This document shows, one piece after another, positions 7,879 to 17,252 of a stretch of 64,000 nucleotides of DNA. A model generated the notes under the pieces. That model was not told where the DNA came from. It saw only the letters and a program-made list of their open reading frames with translations, and searched no databases. Numbering within the stretch: position 1 is the first letter of the stretch; the number at the start of each line of letters is the position of its first letter. The position numbers were made by a program, and so were the translations under genes. Origin of the DNA: Flavobacterium circumlabens (GTDB lineage Bacteria > Bacteroidota > Bacteroidia > Flavobacteriales > Flavobacteriaceae). The stretch covers positions 1 to 64,000 of the forward strand of contig NZ_SLWA01000001.1 of assembly GCF_004345565.1 (NCBI RefSeq), read 5' to 3'.

Positions 7879-9636
7879 ATGAAATTTCTAGGAAATGTAG
7901 TTGCCACAGTGATTGGTATTTTTGTATTCATTATGTTATTCTTTTTTGGAGTAATTCTTATCGGTGCTATTTTTGGAGGAGAGGATACTGTTTCCGTTAA
8001 AGGTGATTCTGTTATAGAATTAGATCTGAAAAAAATCAAAAATGATTACGCCGGAAAATATAAAGATCCCTGGGTAACGGTCTTTTCGGACCAAAAAGGA
8101 GTTGGTTTAACCGATGTGATTAATGCCATTGAAGCTGCCGAAACGGATAGTAACATTAAAGGAATTTCTATTTTAAATGACCAGTCTTCCTTAGGTTTAG
8201 CACAATATAAAGATTTAAGAAACGCGCTTGAAAAATTCAAAAAATCAGGCAAATTTGTCTGGGCTTATGCTAATACGTATTCGCAAAAAGAATATTATTT
8301 AAACTCTGTTGCCAACACGGTTTATTTAAACCCTGCCGGAGATCTTGATTTCAAAGGACTTTCGTCTGAAATCATGTTCTTTAAAGATTTTCAGGATAAA
8401 TCCGGTATCCATATGGAAGTGATTCGTCATGGAAAATACAAAAGTGCTGTCGAGCCCTTTTTAGAAAATAAAATGAGCGACGCCAATAGGGAGCAGATTA
8501 CGGCTCTTCTGAATTCAATCTGGTCCACTGTTTCGAATGATATTTCGAAAAGCCGAAATATTCCTTTAGCGAAACTAAACGAAATCGCAGACGGTTTATT
8601 AGCCCGAACTCCTGAAATGGCAAAAGCACAGCATTTGGTTGACATAGTTGCTTATGAGGACGTTTATCACAACGCTATCAAAAAGAAATTAAAAGTTGCA
8701 GATGATGAGGATTACAATAAAATTTCAATCCTGGATTACACTCAGAATAATATCACAACAGCACTGACGAATACCTCAAGTGATCAGATTGCTGTTATTT
8801 ACGCTCAGGGCGAAATTCAAAGTGGTGAAGGCGATGTAACTGTAATTGGCGAAGGTGCCATGCGCCGTTCTTTACAGGAAGCCCGAAAAAATGAAGACGT
8901 AAAAGCTATTGTTTTAAGAATCGACAGCCCGGGCGGAAGCGCACTGACTTCTGATTTGATCTGGAGAGAAATTGAAATTACCAAAAAAGCAAAACCTGTT
9001 GTGGTTTCTATGGGTAATTATGCTGCTTCAGGCGGGTATTATATTGCTTGTAATGCCAATAAAATTTTCGCGGAAAGCAATACCATAACCGGTTCGATCG
9101 GAGTTTTCGGAGTGTTGCCTAACTTCTCCCCTCTAGCGAATAAGTTAGGGATCAATACTGAACAGGTTAAAACACACGAAAATTCAGCAAACTACAGTCC
9201 GTTTGTACCAATTGACGAGAAATTTAAAGCCTTTACCTTAGAGAGTGTAGAAAACATCTATAAAATTTTTGTCACACATGTAGCCCAAGGCCGAAAAATG
9301 ACTTTTGCACAAGTTGATGCCATTGCACAAGGAAGAGTGTGGTCGGGTTCTGAAGCTATAAAAATTGGTTTGGTGGACAAAATCGGAGGACTAAATGATG
9401 CCATTGCGGAAGCTGCCAGAATAGCCAAAATAAAAACATACAGTACTCAGAATTATCCGGAATACGAAAAATCATTTAACGATGTATTATCGAATTTACC
9501 TTTTGCAAAATCCAAAGAGGCTTTTATTAAAGAAGAAATCGGTGAAGAAAACTATATGATTCTTGAACAGGTAAAAAGACTTCAAAATCAAAAAGGAGTT
9601 CAGGCAATGTTACCTTACGGATTAAACATTCAATAA
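7879..9636 (+). CDS. sppA: Signal peptide peptidase SppA, 67K type
   Basis: A 585-residue inner-membrane serine protease that degrades cleaved signal peptides. A transmembrane anchor spans about residues 8-30. The long form has two SppA domains. The catalytic lysine is K188 in HGKYKSAVEPF and the nucleophile is S384 in YAASGGYYIAC, followed by TITGSIGVFG. Both catalytic residues are present and the length matches the E. coli-type tandem enzyme rather than the short Bacillus form. A strong terminator follows, making it monocistronic. Confidence 0.95.
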   Translation: MKFLGNVVATVIGIFVFIMLFFFGVILIGAIFGGEDTVSVKGDSVIELDLKKIKNDYAGKYKDPWVTVFSDQKGVGLTDVINAIEAAETDSNIKGISILNDQSSLGLAQYKDLRNALEKFKKSGKFVWAYANTYSQKEYYLNSVANTVYLNPAGDLDFKGLSSEIMFFKDFQDKSGIHMEVIRHGKYKSAVEPFLENKMSDANREQITALLNSIWSTVSNDISKSRNIPLAKLNEIADGLLARTPEMAKAQHLVDIVAYEDVYHNAIKKKLKVADDEDYNKISILDYTQNNITTALTNTSSDQIAVIYAQGEIQSGEGDVTVIGEGAMRRSLQEARKNEDVKAIVLRIDSPGGSALTSDLIWREIEITKKAKPVVVSMGNYAASGGYYIACNANKIFAESNTITGSIGVFGVLPNFSPLANKLGINTEQVKTHENSANYSPFVPIDEKFKAFTLESVENIYKIFVTHVAQGRKMTFAQVDAIAQGRVWSGSEAIKIGLVDKIGGLNDAIAEAARIAKIKTYSTQNYPEYEKSFNDVLSNLPFAKSKEAFIKEEIGEENYMILEQVKRLQNQKGVQAMLPYGLNIQ

Positions 9637-9655
9637 AAAGCAAAACACATAACCT

Positions 9656-9690
9656 AAATCCGTCTGAGTCCTTCTCAGGCGGATTTTTTC
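9656..9690 (+). terminator. Intrinsic terminator after sppA
   Basis: A 13-bp stem with one G-U pair joins 9656-9668 to 9674-9686 around a 5-base loop, followed by six T. Confidence 0.9.
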
Positions 9691-9838
9691 ATTTTAATTA
9701 ACCAAAAGTTAATTTACACTTAACATCCTTTAGCTATACTCTTCTCTATTTTAGCCGAAAATTACAAAACCATACAAAATAAAAAATAGCACTTTCATAA
9801 AGTTTTAAAAACATAGAAAATTAATTTATTTTTTTTTG

Positions 9839-9888
9839 ATAGCTTGCCATAATCGAAATTCGATCTAAGGCAGGCTATTGTTTTTTAT
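9839..9888 (+). other. Second structured hairpin in the sppA-asmA gap
   Basis: A 10-bp stem (atagcttgcc, 9839-9848, with ggcaggctat, 9869-9878, one G-U) encloses an inner atcgaa/ttcgat palindrome and is followed by tgttttttat. It looks like a terminator 150 bases beyond sppA's own terminator, with no gene in between. It could end a small RNA or be a leader element of the AsmA gene 93 bases downstream. The rest of this 344-base gap is AT-rich and shows nothing else. Confidence 0.5.
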
Positions 9889-9980
9889 AATAATTTTGAA
9901 ATAAACTCCACTATAAAAGTCTATTTTTGCAAGAATAGCATTCCAATTAAGAACCTTAATCCTCAAATCTATAATTAATT

Positions 9981-12575
9981 ATGTTAAAGAAAATTTTAAA
10001 AATCACAGCCATCGTCCTCGTGGTATTTATTGCCGCACTCTTCGCCATTCCTTATTTTTTTAAAGATCAGATAAAAGCGAAAATTTCAGAAGCTATTAAC
10101 GAAAGTGTAGATGCCAAAGTGAGTTTTGCAGATGCCGATTTAAGTTTGTTTAAAAACTTTCCTAACGCTACGGTTGCAATTGACAAATTAGTGATCATCA
10201 ACAAGGCCCCTTTTGAAGGAGATACTTTGGTTTCGTTAGGTAAATTAAACCTAAATATGAGCATTAAAGAACTTTTTAAAGGAAAAGACGAACCTTTGAA
10301 CATTCAGGGGATAACCTCTGAAAATGGTCTGATCAATATCATTTTTAATAAAGACGGTGTAGGAAACTTTGATATTGCTTTGAAGGATAAAGAAAAAACA
10401 GAAAAAGAAGAAGCCGGTAAACCGCTTGCTTTAAAAATTCAAAACTATAAGATTGAGAATTTCACTTTCAGATATATCGATCAGGGTTCTAAAATCAGAA
10501 TGGTCATTGACAGTTTAAATCACGAAGGAACCGGGGATTTTACCAATTCAAAACTTGATTTAGTGACCAAATCCACAGCTAAAGTTTCTTTGGATATGGA
10601 TAAGATCAATTACATGAAAAATATATCCCTGACTTTAGACGCTGTCCTGGGAATTGATTTAGAAAAAAGCAAATATACTTTTAAAGAAAACAAAGCTTTA
10701 ATCAACCAATTGCCATTAGAATTTGACGGATTCATTCAGATGGTGGAAGCTGGTCAGATTTATGATTTGAAATTTAAAACTCCTACTTCATCCTTTACCA
10801 ATTTCTTAGGCTTGATTCCTTCCGCTTATGCTTCAGGTTTAGACGGTGTAAAAACAACAGGAGATTTTACGGTAACAGGTTTTGCAAAAGGAGAATTAAC
10901 AGATACCACTGTACCAAAATTCAACATTGCAATTGCATCAAACAATGCTTCGTTTCAATATCCGAACTTACCAAAGTCCGTTCAGAATATTGTAATTGAC
11001 ACTAAAATTATTAATGAAACCGGTATTCTGAATGACACCTACGTTAATTTAGACAAACTATCTTTCAGAATTGACCAGGATGTTTTCAGCGCTAAAGCGA
11101 ATGTGAAAAACATCACCGCAAATCCAATTGTAGACGCTGCCTTAAAAGGAACAATTAATCTTGCTAATCTTTCCAAAGCGTATCCGATCAAGATTGACAA
11201 ACCTTTGGTCGGTATTCTGAAAGCCGATGTAACGACTAATTTCGATATGGCTTCTGTAGAAAAAAGCCAGTATGAAAACATCAAAAATGCCGGAACAATG
11301 AGTTTATCCGGATTTAAATATACCGATGAAAACAACAAATCAATGAACATCAGCACGGCTTTGGTAGAGTTCAATCCAAGCAGAATCAATCTGAAACAAT
11401 TTGATGCTACTACAGGAAAAAGTGATATCAGCATTAATGGAGTACTGGAAAATTTCTACGGATTCATGTTCAAAAAACAAGAGCTAAAAGGAAACTTTAA
11501 TATGAGTTCAAACCAATTGGCCGTTGATGATTTCATGACTTCAGGTGAACCTGCAACAACTAAAACGGAAGCGAAACCATCGGAAGCCATGAAGATTCCC
11601 GCGTTTTTGAATTGTACGATAAATGCAAAGGCAACAACCGTTTTATATGATAATTTAAAACTAAAAGATGTATCCGGGAAATTAATTGTTAAGGATGAAA
11701 AAGCAACTTTAGAAAACTTTAAAACTTCTATTTTTGGTGGATCCATCGGCTTAACAGGAACCGTTTCTACAAAAGAAAAAGTGCCCACTTTTAATATGAA
11801 TTTAGGGTTTAATCAGGTTGATATTGCACAGACTTTTACGCAATTGGACATGATGAAAAAAATCGCTCCACTGGCCGGAATTATCAACGGAAAATTGAAT
11901 TCCACTATCAAATTAAACGGAAATTTAGACGCCAAGGAATTAACTCCGGACTTAAAATCACTTTCGGGAGATTTATTGGGCCAATTGCTTTCGACTACCT
12001 TAAACAGTAAAAATTCGACTGTATTAAATTCTTTAACGTCCAACATCAAGTTCCTTGATGCCAGCAAGCTAAACTTAAATGATTTGAAAATGGCAGTGAC
12101 ATTTGATAACGGAAAAGTAAATGTAAAACCATTTGACATCAAATATCAGGATATCAAAATTACAGTTGGCGGAACGCACGGTTTTGATCAAACGATGAAT
12201 TACAACTTAAAATTAGATGTTCCGGCTAAATATTTAGGAACTCAGGCTAATGCATTAATTGCTAAAATGTCGCCTGCAGATGCGGCAAAACTGGATAATA
12301 TTCCAGTCAATGCAATGATTACAGGTAATTTTTCTAATCCAAAAATAACAACGGATATGAAAAGCGCCGTTAGCAGTTTAACGACTCAGTTAGTGAATCA
12401 GCAAAAAGAGAAGCTGACTCAAAAAGGTACGTCGGCCCTTACGGATTTAATTAACAAAAACACAAAAGCAAAAGATACAACGAAAGCTGCAGCAACTGAG
12501 AAAGAAAAAAATACTCAGGACGCTACCAAAAAAGCAAGCGATCTATTGAACGGTTTGTTTAAGAAGAAAAAATAA
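9981..12575 (+). CDS. AsmA-family envelope protein
   Basis: An 864-residue protein anchored by an N-terminal transmembrane helix (residues 6-27), with the rest periplasmic. The N-terminal AsmA region includes DADLSLFKNFPNATVAIDKL and LVSLGKLNLNMSIKELFKG. The AsmA-like C-terminal domain (about 600-790) includes KLNLNDLKMAVTFDNGKVNV and NIPVNAMITGNFSNPKI. It ends in a Lys/Thr-rich low-complexity tail. AsmA-like proteins are repeating-beta-groove bridges implicated in phospholipid transport to the outer membrane. That role is inferred from family only. Confidence 0.85.
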   Translation: MLKKILKITAIVLVVFIAALFAIPYFFKDQIKAKISEAINESVDAKVSFADADLSLFKNFPNATVAIDKLVIINKAPFEGDTLVSLGKLNLNMSIKELFKGKDEPLNIQGITSENGLINIIFNKDGVGNFDIALKDKEKTEKEEAGKPLALKIQNYKIENFTFRYIDQGSKIRMVIDSLNHEGTGDFTNSKLDLVTKSTAKVSLDMDKINYMKNISLTLDAVLGIDLEKSKYTFKENKALINQLPLEFDGFIQMVEAGQIYDLKFKTPTSSFTNFLGLIPSAYASGLDGVKTTGDFTVTGFAKGELTDTTVPKFNIAIASNNASFQYPNLPKSVQNIVIDTKIINETGILNDTYVNLDKLSFRIDQDVFSAKANVKNITANPIVDAALKGTINLANLSKAYPIKIDKPLVGILKADVTTNFDMASVEKSQYENIKNAGTMSLSGFKYTDENNKSMNISTALVEFNPSRINLKQFDATTGKSDISINGVLENFYGFMFKKQELKGNFNMSSNQLAVDDFMTSGEPATTKTEAKPSEAMKIPAFLNCTINAKATTVLYDNLKLKDVSGKLIVKDEKATLENFKTSIFGGSIGLTGTVSTKEKVPTFNMNLGFNQVDIAQTFTQLDMMKKIAPLAGIINGKLNSTIKLNGNLDAKELTPDLKSLSGDLLGQLLSTTLNSKNSTVLNSLTSNIKFLDASKLNLNDLKMAVTFDNGKVNVKPFDIKYQDIKITVGGTHGFDQTMNYNLKLDVPAKYLGTQANALIAKMSPADAAKLDNIPVNAMITGNFSNPKITTDMKSAVSSLTTQLVNQQKEKLTQKGTSALTDLINKNTKAKDTTKAAATEKEKNTQDATKKASDLLNGLFKKKK

Positions 12576-12592
12576 TAAAATAAGGCAAAACA

Positions 12593-12627
12593 AAAAAAAG
12601 GTCAATCTGTTTAGATTGACCTTTTTT
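12593..12627. terminator. Bidirectional terminator between asmA-like and glycosyltransferase genes
   Basis: aggtcaatct (12599-12608) pairs perfectly with agattgacct (12613-12622) around gttt, flanked by an A tract on the left and a T tract on the right, so it can serve both converging genes. Confidence 0.9.
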
Positions 12628-12630
12628 ATT

Positions 12631-13713
12631 TTAAACTGCTTTTGAATATATTTTCAGTTTTCCGTTATTGAGTATTTTATTGAGTATTTTGAAATAATCT
12701 TTTTTTGAACGCTTGATGATATTCACTCCGATACTGCAATTATCATATGGTTCGTATTTTTTAAGTTCCGATACCGAAAACAAGCCAACTGTCGGCGTCT
12801 GCACGGAACTTGCCAAATGCATCATTCCGCTGTCAGCTCCTATAAAAATATCCGTATTGGCTATTAATGCGCCTATTTCCCTAATATCTTTACTATAAAA
12901 TGATGGGGCCTGAAAAGCAATTTGCGACACATTTTCGATGGGTAAAACTTCAATTATATTATAGTCGGCATATTCCTTTTTTATTGCTTTATAGAAATCT
13001 TCCCACCATATTTCCGGCAGACATTTTGTTCCTGTCGCATAGGTAAATAAGCAGATGGTTCTTCTTGAGTTGTTCTTTGTTACTCTATTCAGCGTCTTTT
13101 TCCCTTCTGCGAACTCCGATAAACTTAATTTGAGATCTAAGGGAGCTATTATTTTGTTGCTTTTCGGAAATCCTAATTTTGTCAGATAGTTTCTGAAGTT
13201 ATAAACCGGATATTTTGCAATATGATCATAATCGCTTTTTACAATTTGAGTTTCTCCGTCTGAGTCTCCAAAAAATTTATACTTAGCATTAGAAAACTGG
13301 ACTGCTAAACGTCCGGAAGAAGAATTCTGATCTACATTGATTGCAATATCATATTTCCGTCTTTTTATTGAAATCCAGACATTAAAATATTTTAGTAAAT
13401 TTTTGAAGGGTTTTTTGGGCAAGTCAATCACCTTATCAATATTCTCGTAATTCTCAAAAATTATTGGAGCTAATGTTCCCTTAACAAATAAATCGACTTT
13501 ACAATTTGGAAATATTTCTGTTACTTCCTGAACGAGCGGTGTAATCAATAATAAGTTTCCTAATCTTCCATTTGGTCTGCAGATTAAAACTCTTTTAATA
13601 TCATTTTTATCCACCAAAACAATATCCCTCTGAAAATTTGCTTTCCCAATATTCTTAGTAAGATTGCGCATTACACTACGCCTAAAAACATTTATTTTTT
13701 TTAAAACACCCAT
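12631..13713 (-). CDS. Glycosyltransferase family 9 (heptosyltransferase-like)
   Basis: A 360-residue GT-B enzyme of the ADP-heptose:LPS heptosyltransferase family. The N-terminal acceptor half has RPNGRLGNLLLITPLVQEV (about 46-64). The C-terminal nucleotide-sugar half has IFIGADSGMMHLASSVQTPT, the usual GADSG..HLA signature. It probably adds a sugar to a lipopolysaccharide core or other surface glycan. It stands alone, away from any other glycan gene, so the substrate cannot be inferred. A later Met (residue 15, MRNLTKN) is an alternative start. Confidence 0.88.
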   Translation of the reverse strand: MGVLKKINVFRRSVMRNLTKNIGKANFQRDIVLVDKNDIKRVLICRPNGRLGNLLLITPLVQEVTEIFPNCKVDLFVKGTLAPIIFENYENIDKVIDLPKKPFKNLLKYFNVWISIKRRKYDIAINVDQNSSSGRLAVQFSNAKYKFFGDSDGETQIVKSDYDHIAKYPVYNFRNYLTKLGFPKSNKIIAPLDLKLSLSEFAEGKKTLNRVTKNNSRRTICLFTYATGTKCLPEIWWEDFYKAIKKEYADYNIIEVLPIENVSQIAFQAPSFYSKDIREIGALIANTDIFIGADSGMMHLASSVQTPTVGLFSVSELKKYEPYDNCSIGVNIIKRSKKDYFKILNKILNNGKLKIYSKAV

Positions 13714-13970
13714 CTTATTAAATCGCTTAGAATTATTAAATCTTCATTTAAATTTTAAAAAAATCGAAAGATTGAACTAACTCAAAACTAGTCCCTTTTT
13801 TTTTCTAAAATTAAATTCTTTCAATAAGTAATTATTACAAAATTGTAACCGAATGTTCCAACATTCACATTTTCAACTTTTTGAAAGAAATTTAAAAATA
13901 CTAAAACCATTATATAAACAGGAAAACAATATACCGTTACCAAATAACAGTAGACGGTTAAGGAATAAAC
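13714..13970. other. AT-rich gap without recognisable features
   Basis: This 257-base stretch lies downstream of the glycosyltransferase start and ahead of the DUF2797 stop. I saw no gene, RNA or clear hairpin. It presumably carries the glycosyltransferase promoter. Confidence 0.5.
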
Positions 13971-14765
13971 CTAGACGTTTATAGTAACAACATACCCTTC
14001 TGAACTGCGAACATTAAAAACCGTTCCGTTTTCAAAAATTAAATACTGCCCTTTAATTCCTGTTAATTTTCCAATAAAGGATGGCGTTTTATCAAGGTTC
14101 AGACTCGCCACTTTTGGCGGAAAATTCAAAACCGGATACTGCAATTCATATAAATCATTCTTTTGACTGTAAAAATATTCGCGGGCTTCCGCGGGAATTA
14201 AACTTTCGACTTTTTCTTTTTCTTTAATTAAATCAAAAGTCTCCGTTCCATTCTGAAGCATTTTTCGCCAATTGGTTTTATCCGTATAATGACTTTTTAA
14301 GGCAACCTCGGTGATTCCTGCCAAATATCGATTGGGAACCTCAACAATTGCGATTGCCTGACTGGCACCCTGATCAATCCAACGGGTCGGAACCTGTGTT
14401 TTGCGTGTTACCCCTACTTTTATTTCACTCGCTGCTGCTAAATAGACAATATGAGGCTGCAATTGCACTTTTTGTTCATAATCCAGATCACGATCTGCAA
14501 TTCCTAAATGCGCTGTACTCAATTCGGGTCTCATAATCCAGTCGCCAACGGCCGGGCTGGAGTAAAAGCAATCATAACAAAAACCCTGTCTGAATATTTT
14601 CTTTTTTTTATTGCAATTCAAACATTGGTAACCCACAAAATTGATTTCAATTTCTTTATTCAATAATTGATTCATATTGAGAAAGCTATCCTCAAAAACC
14701 AGGTAATACTGTATAGGATTTCCGATTTCTGTCTGCATTTTTGTAAGTACTCCCTGGTATGTCAT
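13971..14765 (-). CDS. DUF2797-family protein with zinc-finger-like cysteines
   Basis: A 264-residue protein of the DUF2797 family. A CxxC...CxxC set (CLNCNKKKKIFRQGFCYDC, about 48-66) looks like a treble-clef or ribbon zinc site. It is followed by the conserved stretch AHLGIADRDLDYEQ and the phrase IKVGVTRKTQVPTRWIDQGA, which recalls GIY-YIG-like folds. Function is unknown. It is divergent from the GH3-like gene, 231 bp away, a neighbourhood I recall from other Bacteroidota. Confidence 0.85.
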   Translation of the reverse strand: MTYQGVLTKMQTEIGNPIQYYLVFEDSFLNMNQLLNKEIEINFVGYQCLNCNKKKKIFRQGFCYDCFYSSPAVGDWIMRPELSTAHLGIADRDLDYEQKVQLQPHIVYLAAASEIKVGVTRKTQVPTRWIDQGASQAIAIVEVPNRYLAGITEVALKSHYTDKTNWRKMLQNGTETFDLIKEKEKVESLIPAEAREYFYSQKNDLYELQYPVLNFPPKVASLNLDKTPSFIGKLTGIKGQYLIFENGTVFNVRSSEGYVVTINV

Positions 14766-14966
14766 TAGATTTTTGAATTGCTGATTTTTGATTTCAGATT
14801 ACTTCCGAAAGTTAAATTTCATTTTTGAAAGTTTAAATTTTGAAACGTAATCTTTCCTTTAAATAAATTGTTTTTTGTAAAAAAACACTATTTTTGATAC
14901 AACGCCAAAGTTAATATTTGTATATCGATATTCAAATTTTAAATTTCCTGTTTTTAATCCAAATTG

Positions 14967-14991
14967 GAAATCTAAAATCTAAAATCTAAAA
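14967..14991. repeat. Short 7-bp tandem repeat (tctaaaa x3)
   Basis: Three imperfect copies of tctaaaa lie directly before the GH3-like start codon. Runs of this kind are common between flavobacterial genes and resemble the octamer at the window's left end (shared tctaa core on one strand). Confidence 0.6.
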
Positions 14992-14996
14992 TTCCC

Positions 14997-16505
14997 ATGC
15001 CCTTATCAATAATCAACTCGTTTGCATCCTGGGTTCTGAAACAAAGAATTCATCAAATAGAGCTCTTTTTAAAATACCCGAATGAAGTTCAGGAAGAATT
15101 GCTGCATAACTTACTGACAGCTTCTGAAAACACGATTATTGGGAAACAATATGAATTTTCATCTATCAACTCCTATCAGACTTTTACTGAAAGAGTGCCG
15201 ATCGCTACTTATGAAGAATTACAACCTCTGATTGAACGAACGCGTCAGGGTGAACAGGGCGTTTTTTGGGAAACTCCAATTAAATGGTTTGCTAAATCAA
15301 GCGGAACTACGAATGCCAAAAGTAAATTTATACCGGTAAGCACCGAGGCTCTGGAAGATTGTCATTATAAGGGAAGTAAAGATTTACTTTGTTTATACCT
15401 GAACAATAATGAGGACTCTGAATTGTTTTTAGGAAAAAGTCTTCGCTTAGGCGGAAGCTCTCAGATTTACGAAAACAATAATACTTTCTTTGGGGATCTT
15501 TCTGCCATTTTGATTGAAAACATGCCTATCTGGGCTGAATTCAGCAGCACGCCAAGTAATAAAACTTCCCTAATGAGTGAGTGGGAAGCTAAAATTGCGG
15601 CTATTATCAATGAAACAAAAAACGAAAATGTAACCAGCTTTGCCGGAGTTCCTTCGTGGATGCTGGTACTGATGAATAAAGTTCTGGAAAATACCGGAAA
15701 AGAAAGTTTACTGGAAATCTGGCCCAATCTTGAAGTTTATTTTCATGGAGGCGTAAGCTTTTCACCCTACAAAGAACAATATAAAAAAATCCTGCCCAGC
15801 AAAGATTTCAAATATTACGAAATATACAATGCATCAGAAGGCTTTTTTGCGATTCAGGATCTGAATAATTCAAGTGATTTATTATTGATGCTGGATTATG
15901 GAATTTTCTACGAATTCATTTCAATGGATACTTTTGGAACTCCTAACCAAAAAGTGATTCGTCTGGCTGATGTTGAACTGAATAAAAACTATGCTATTGT
16001 GATCACCACTAATTCCGGTTTATGGCGCTATTTAATTGGAGACACGGTTCGTTTTACTTCTTTAAACCCTTACCGAATTCGCGTAACGGGAAGAACCAAA
16101 CATCATATTAATGTATTTGGTGAAGAACTAATGGTCGAAAATACCGATCAGGCTATTGCTAAAGCCTGCCAGCTGACCCAGACGGAAGTAATAGATTATA
16201 CGGTTGCTCCTATTTTTATGCAGGACAAGGAAAAAGGTGCCCACGAATGGATGATCGAATTCAAGAAAAAACCTGCTGACGTAGGTCTTTTCCAGAAAGT
16301 TCTGGACGAAACACTCCAAACTTTAAACTCCGATTATGAAGCCAAACGTCACAACAATATGACTTTAAATCCTTTGGTGATTAATGTGGCACGTGAGAAT
16401 TTATTTTACGACTGGCTTAAAGAAAGAGACAAATTAGGAGGACAACATAAGATTCCGAGGCTTTCGAATCAGAGAGATTACCTGGAGCAGTTGAAGGAGA
16501 TGTAG
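14997..16505 (+). CDS. GH3 auxin-responsive-promoter-like acyl-adenylating enzyme
   Basis: A 502-residue protein of the plant GH3 superfamily, an ANL-type adenylate-forming enzyme. Visible hallmarks are the P-loop-like KSSGTTNAKSKFIPVS (about residues 101-116), YNASEGFFAIQD in the middle, and LWRYLIGDTVRF (near 342-353). Plant GH3 proteins conjugate amino acids to hormones. The bacterial members have no established substrate, so only acyl adenylation and conjugation can be proposed. There is no signal peptide, so it is cytosolic. Start choice fits the family opening. Confidence 0.9.
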   Translation: MPLSIINSFASWVLKQRIHQIELFLKYPNEVQEELLHNLLTASENTIIGKQYEFSSINSYQTFTERVPIATYEELQPLIERTRQGEQGVFWETPIKWFAKSSGTTNAKSKFIPVSTEALEDCHYKGSKDLLCLYLNNNEDSELFLGKSLRLGGSSQIYENNNTFFGDLSAILIENMPIWAEFSSTPSNKTSLMSEWEAKIAAIINETKNENVTSFAGVPSWMLVLMNKVLENTGKESLLEIWPNLEVYFHGGVSFSPYKEQYKKILPSKDFKYYEIYNASEGFFAIQDLNNSSDLLLMLDYGIFYEFISMDTFGTPNQKVIRLADVELNKNYAIVITTNSGLWRYLIGDTVRFTSLNPYRIRVTGRTKHHINVFGEELMVENTDQAIAKACQLTQTEVIDYTVAPIFMQDKEKGAHEWMIEFKKKPADVGLFQKVLDETLQTLNSDYEAKRHNNMTLNPLVINVARENLFYDWLKERDKLGGQHKIPRLSNQRDYLEQLKEM

Positions 16506-16556
16506 TTCAAAGATCACTTCACTTATTCTCTGTGATTAACTGATTTATATTTTAAA

Positions 16557-16952
16557 ATGAAAAAGTACATACTATTTTTTATTATCCTGTTTACTCAAAA
16601 CCTAATATCTCAAAATATTGAGCCATTAAGCCCCGTTCAAAAGGAGCTCTACGGGTTTGAAACAGTTCAAGTAAAACCAGAATTTCCTGGTGGAAAAGAA
16701 AAATTTCTTGAATATATAAAAGCGAATTTCAAAAAGGCAAATATTGATAAAAATACTAAGGGACAAGTACTCGCTACTTTTATTGTTGAAATGGATGGTT
16801 CAATAACTACTATTAAGATTATAAAAGATGATGGAATCAAAACAGGAAAAATACTCAAGAAAGTACTAGAAAAATCTCCTAAATGGCTCTGTGGTGAACA
16901 CGAAGGATATCATGTTAGAACAAAAGTAGATTTTACTTTTGAGATAAATTAA
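16557..16952 (+). CDS. Secreted lone TonB C-terminal-domain protein
   Basis: A 131-residue protein: a signal peptide (residues 1-18, cleaved near ISQ), then one TonB C-terminal domain (about 38-131), with KPEFPGGKEKFLEYIKANF and GQVLATFIVEMDGSITTIKI typical of the Bacteroidota form. It lacks the Pro-rich linker and membrane anchor needed for a true energy transducer, so it is probably a periplasmic accessory or decoy domain. It follows the GH3-like gene by 51 bp. Confidence 0.8.
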   Translation: MKKYILFFIILFTQNLISQNIEPLSPVQKELYGFETVQVKPEFPGGKEKFLEYIKANFKKANIDKNTKGQVLATFIVEMDGSITTIKIIKDDGIKTGKILKKVLEKSPKWLCGEHEGYHVRTKVDFTFEIN

Positions 16953-17010
16953 ATCATTTTCTGCTAATAACAACATAGATTTCTCCTTCGTCGAAATGAA
17001 ACGAAAGCTG

Positions 17011-17128
17011 TAATAGATACTGATCGCATGAGGGATAGCAGTGGAAATCCTTTTTTGTCCCGAGGATTCGGGAGCAAAAAAGATTGGAACGGATAGCCCG
17101 ACCCGCTTTTTCTGCGGGTCATGCCCAT
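17011..17128 (+). repeat. Structured intergenic element (flavobacterial repeat, possible RNA)
   Basis: The segment contains gggatagcagtggaaatcc, a hairpin tcccga/tcggga extended by ttttttg/caaaaaa, then ggaacggatagcccg, then a 7-bp hairpin gacccgc/gcgggtc. I recall near-identical blocks scattered between genes in many Flavobacterium genomes, which suggests a repeated structured element or RNA; the Rfam Flavo-1 motif is one possibility I could not check. It is far more GC-rich than its surroundings. Confidence 0.6.
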
Positions 17129-17129
17129 A

Positions 17130-17170
17130 AAAAAACCTTAATTCAGGTTCTGAACTAAGGTTTTTCTTTT
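17130..17170. terminator. Bidirectional terminator downstream of the structured element
   Basis: accttaattcag (17135-17146) pairs with ctgaactaaggt (17150-17161) with one A-C mismatch, flanked by seven A on the left and five T on the right. It may end the plus-strand TonB-domain/repeat transcript and the minus-strand serB transcript. Confidence 0.75.
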
Positions 17171-17189
17171 TATTATAAATTTCTCTCAG

Positions 17190-17244
17190 GCGAAGTTGAA
17201 GTTCTTTTCGTTTCATAAGCCTTCGACTTCGCTCAGGTTGACAG
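17190..17244. repeat. Inverted cttcgacttcgc repeat
   Basis: gcgaagttgaag (17190-17201) pairs with cttcgacttcgc (17221-17232, one G-U) around a 19-base loop, and continues into tcaggttgacag. The right arm is a motif I recall as very abundant in flavobacterial intergenic DNA. It ends nine bases before the serB stop. Confidence 0.65.
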
Positions 17245-17252
17245 TCGTTTTA

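Noticed and set aside
11039..11434. Minus-strand open frame of 131 codons inside the AsmA-like gene
   Set aside because: It is antisense to a continuous conserved protein and hydrophobic only through codon complementarity.
16866..17216. Minus-strand open frame of 116 codons
   Set aside because: It runs antisense to the end of the TonB-domain gene and through the structured repeat block and terminator; its predicted protein reflects the repeat sequence, not a gene.
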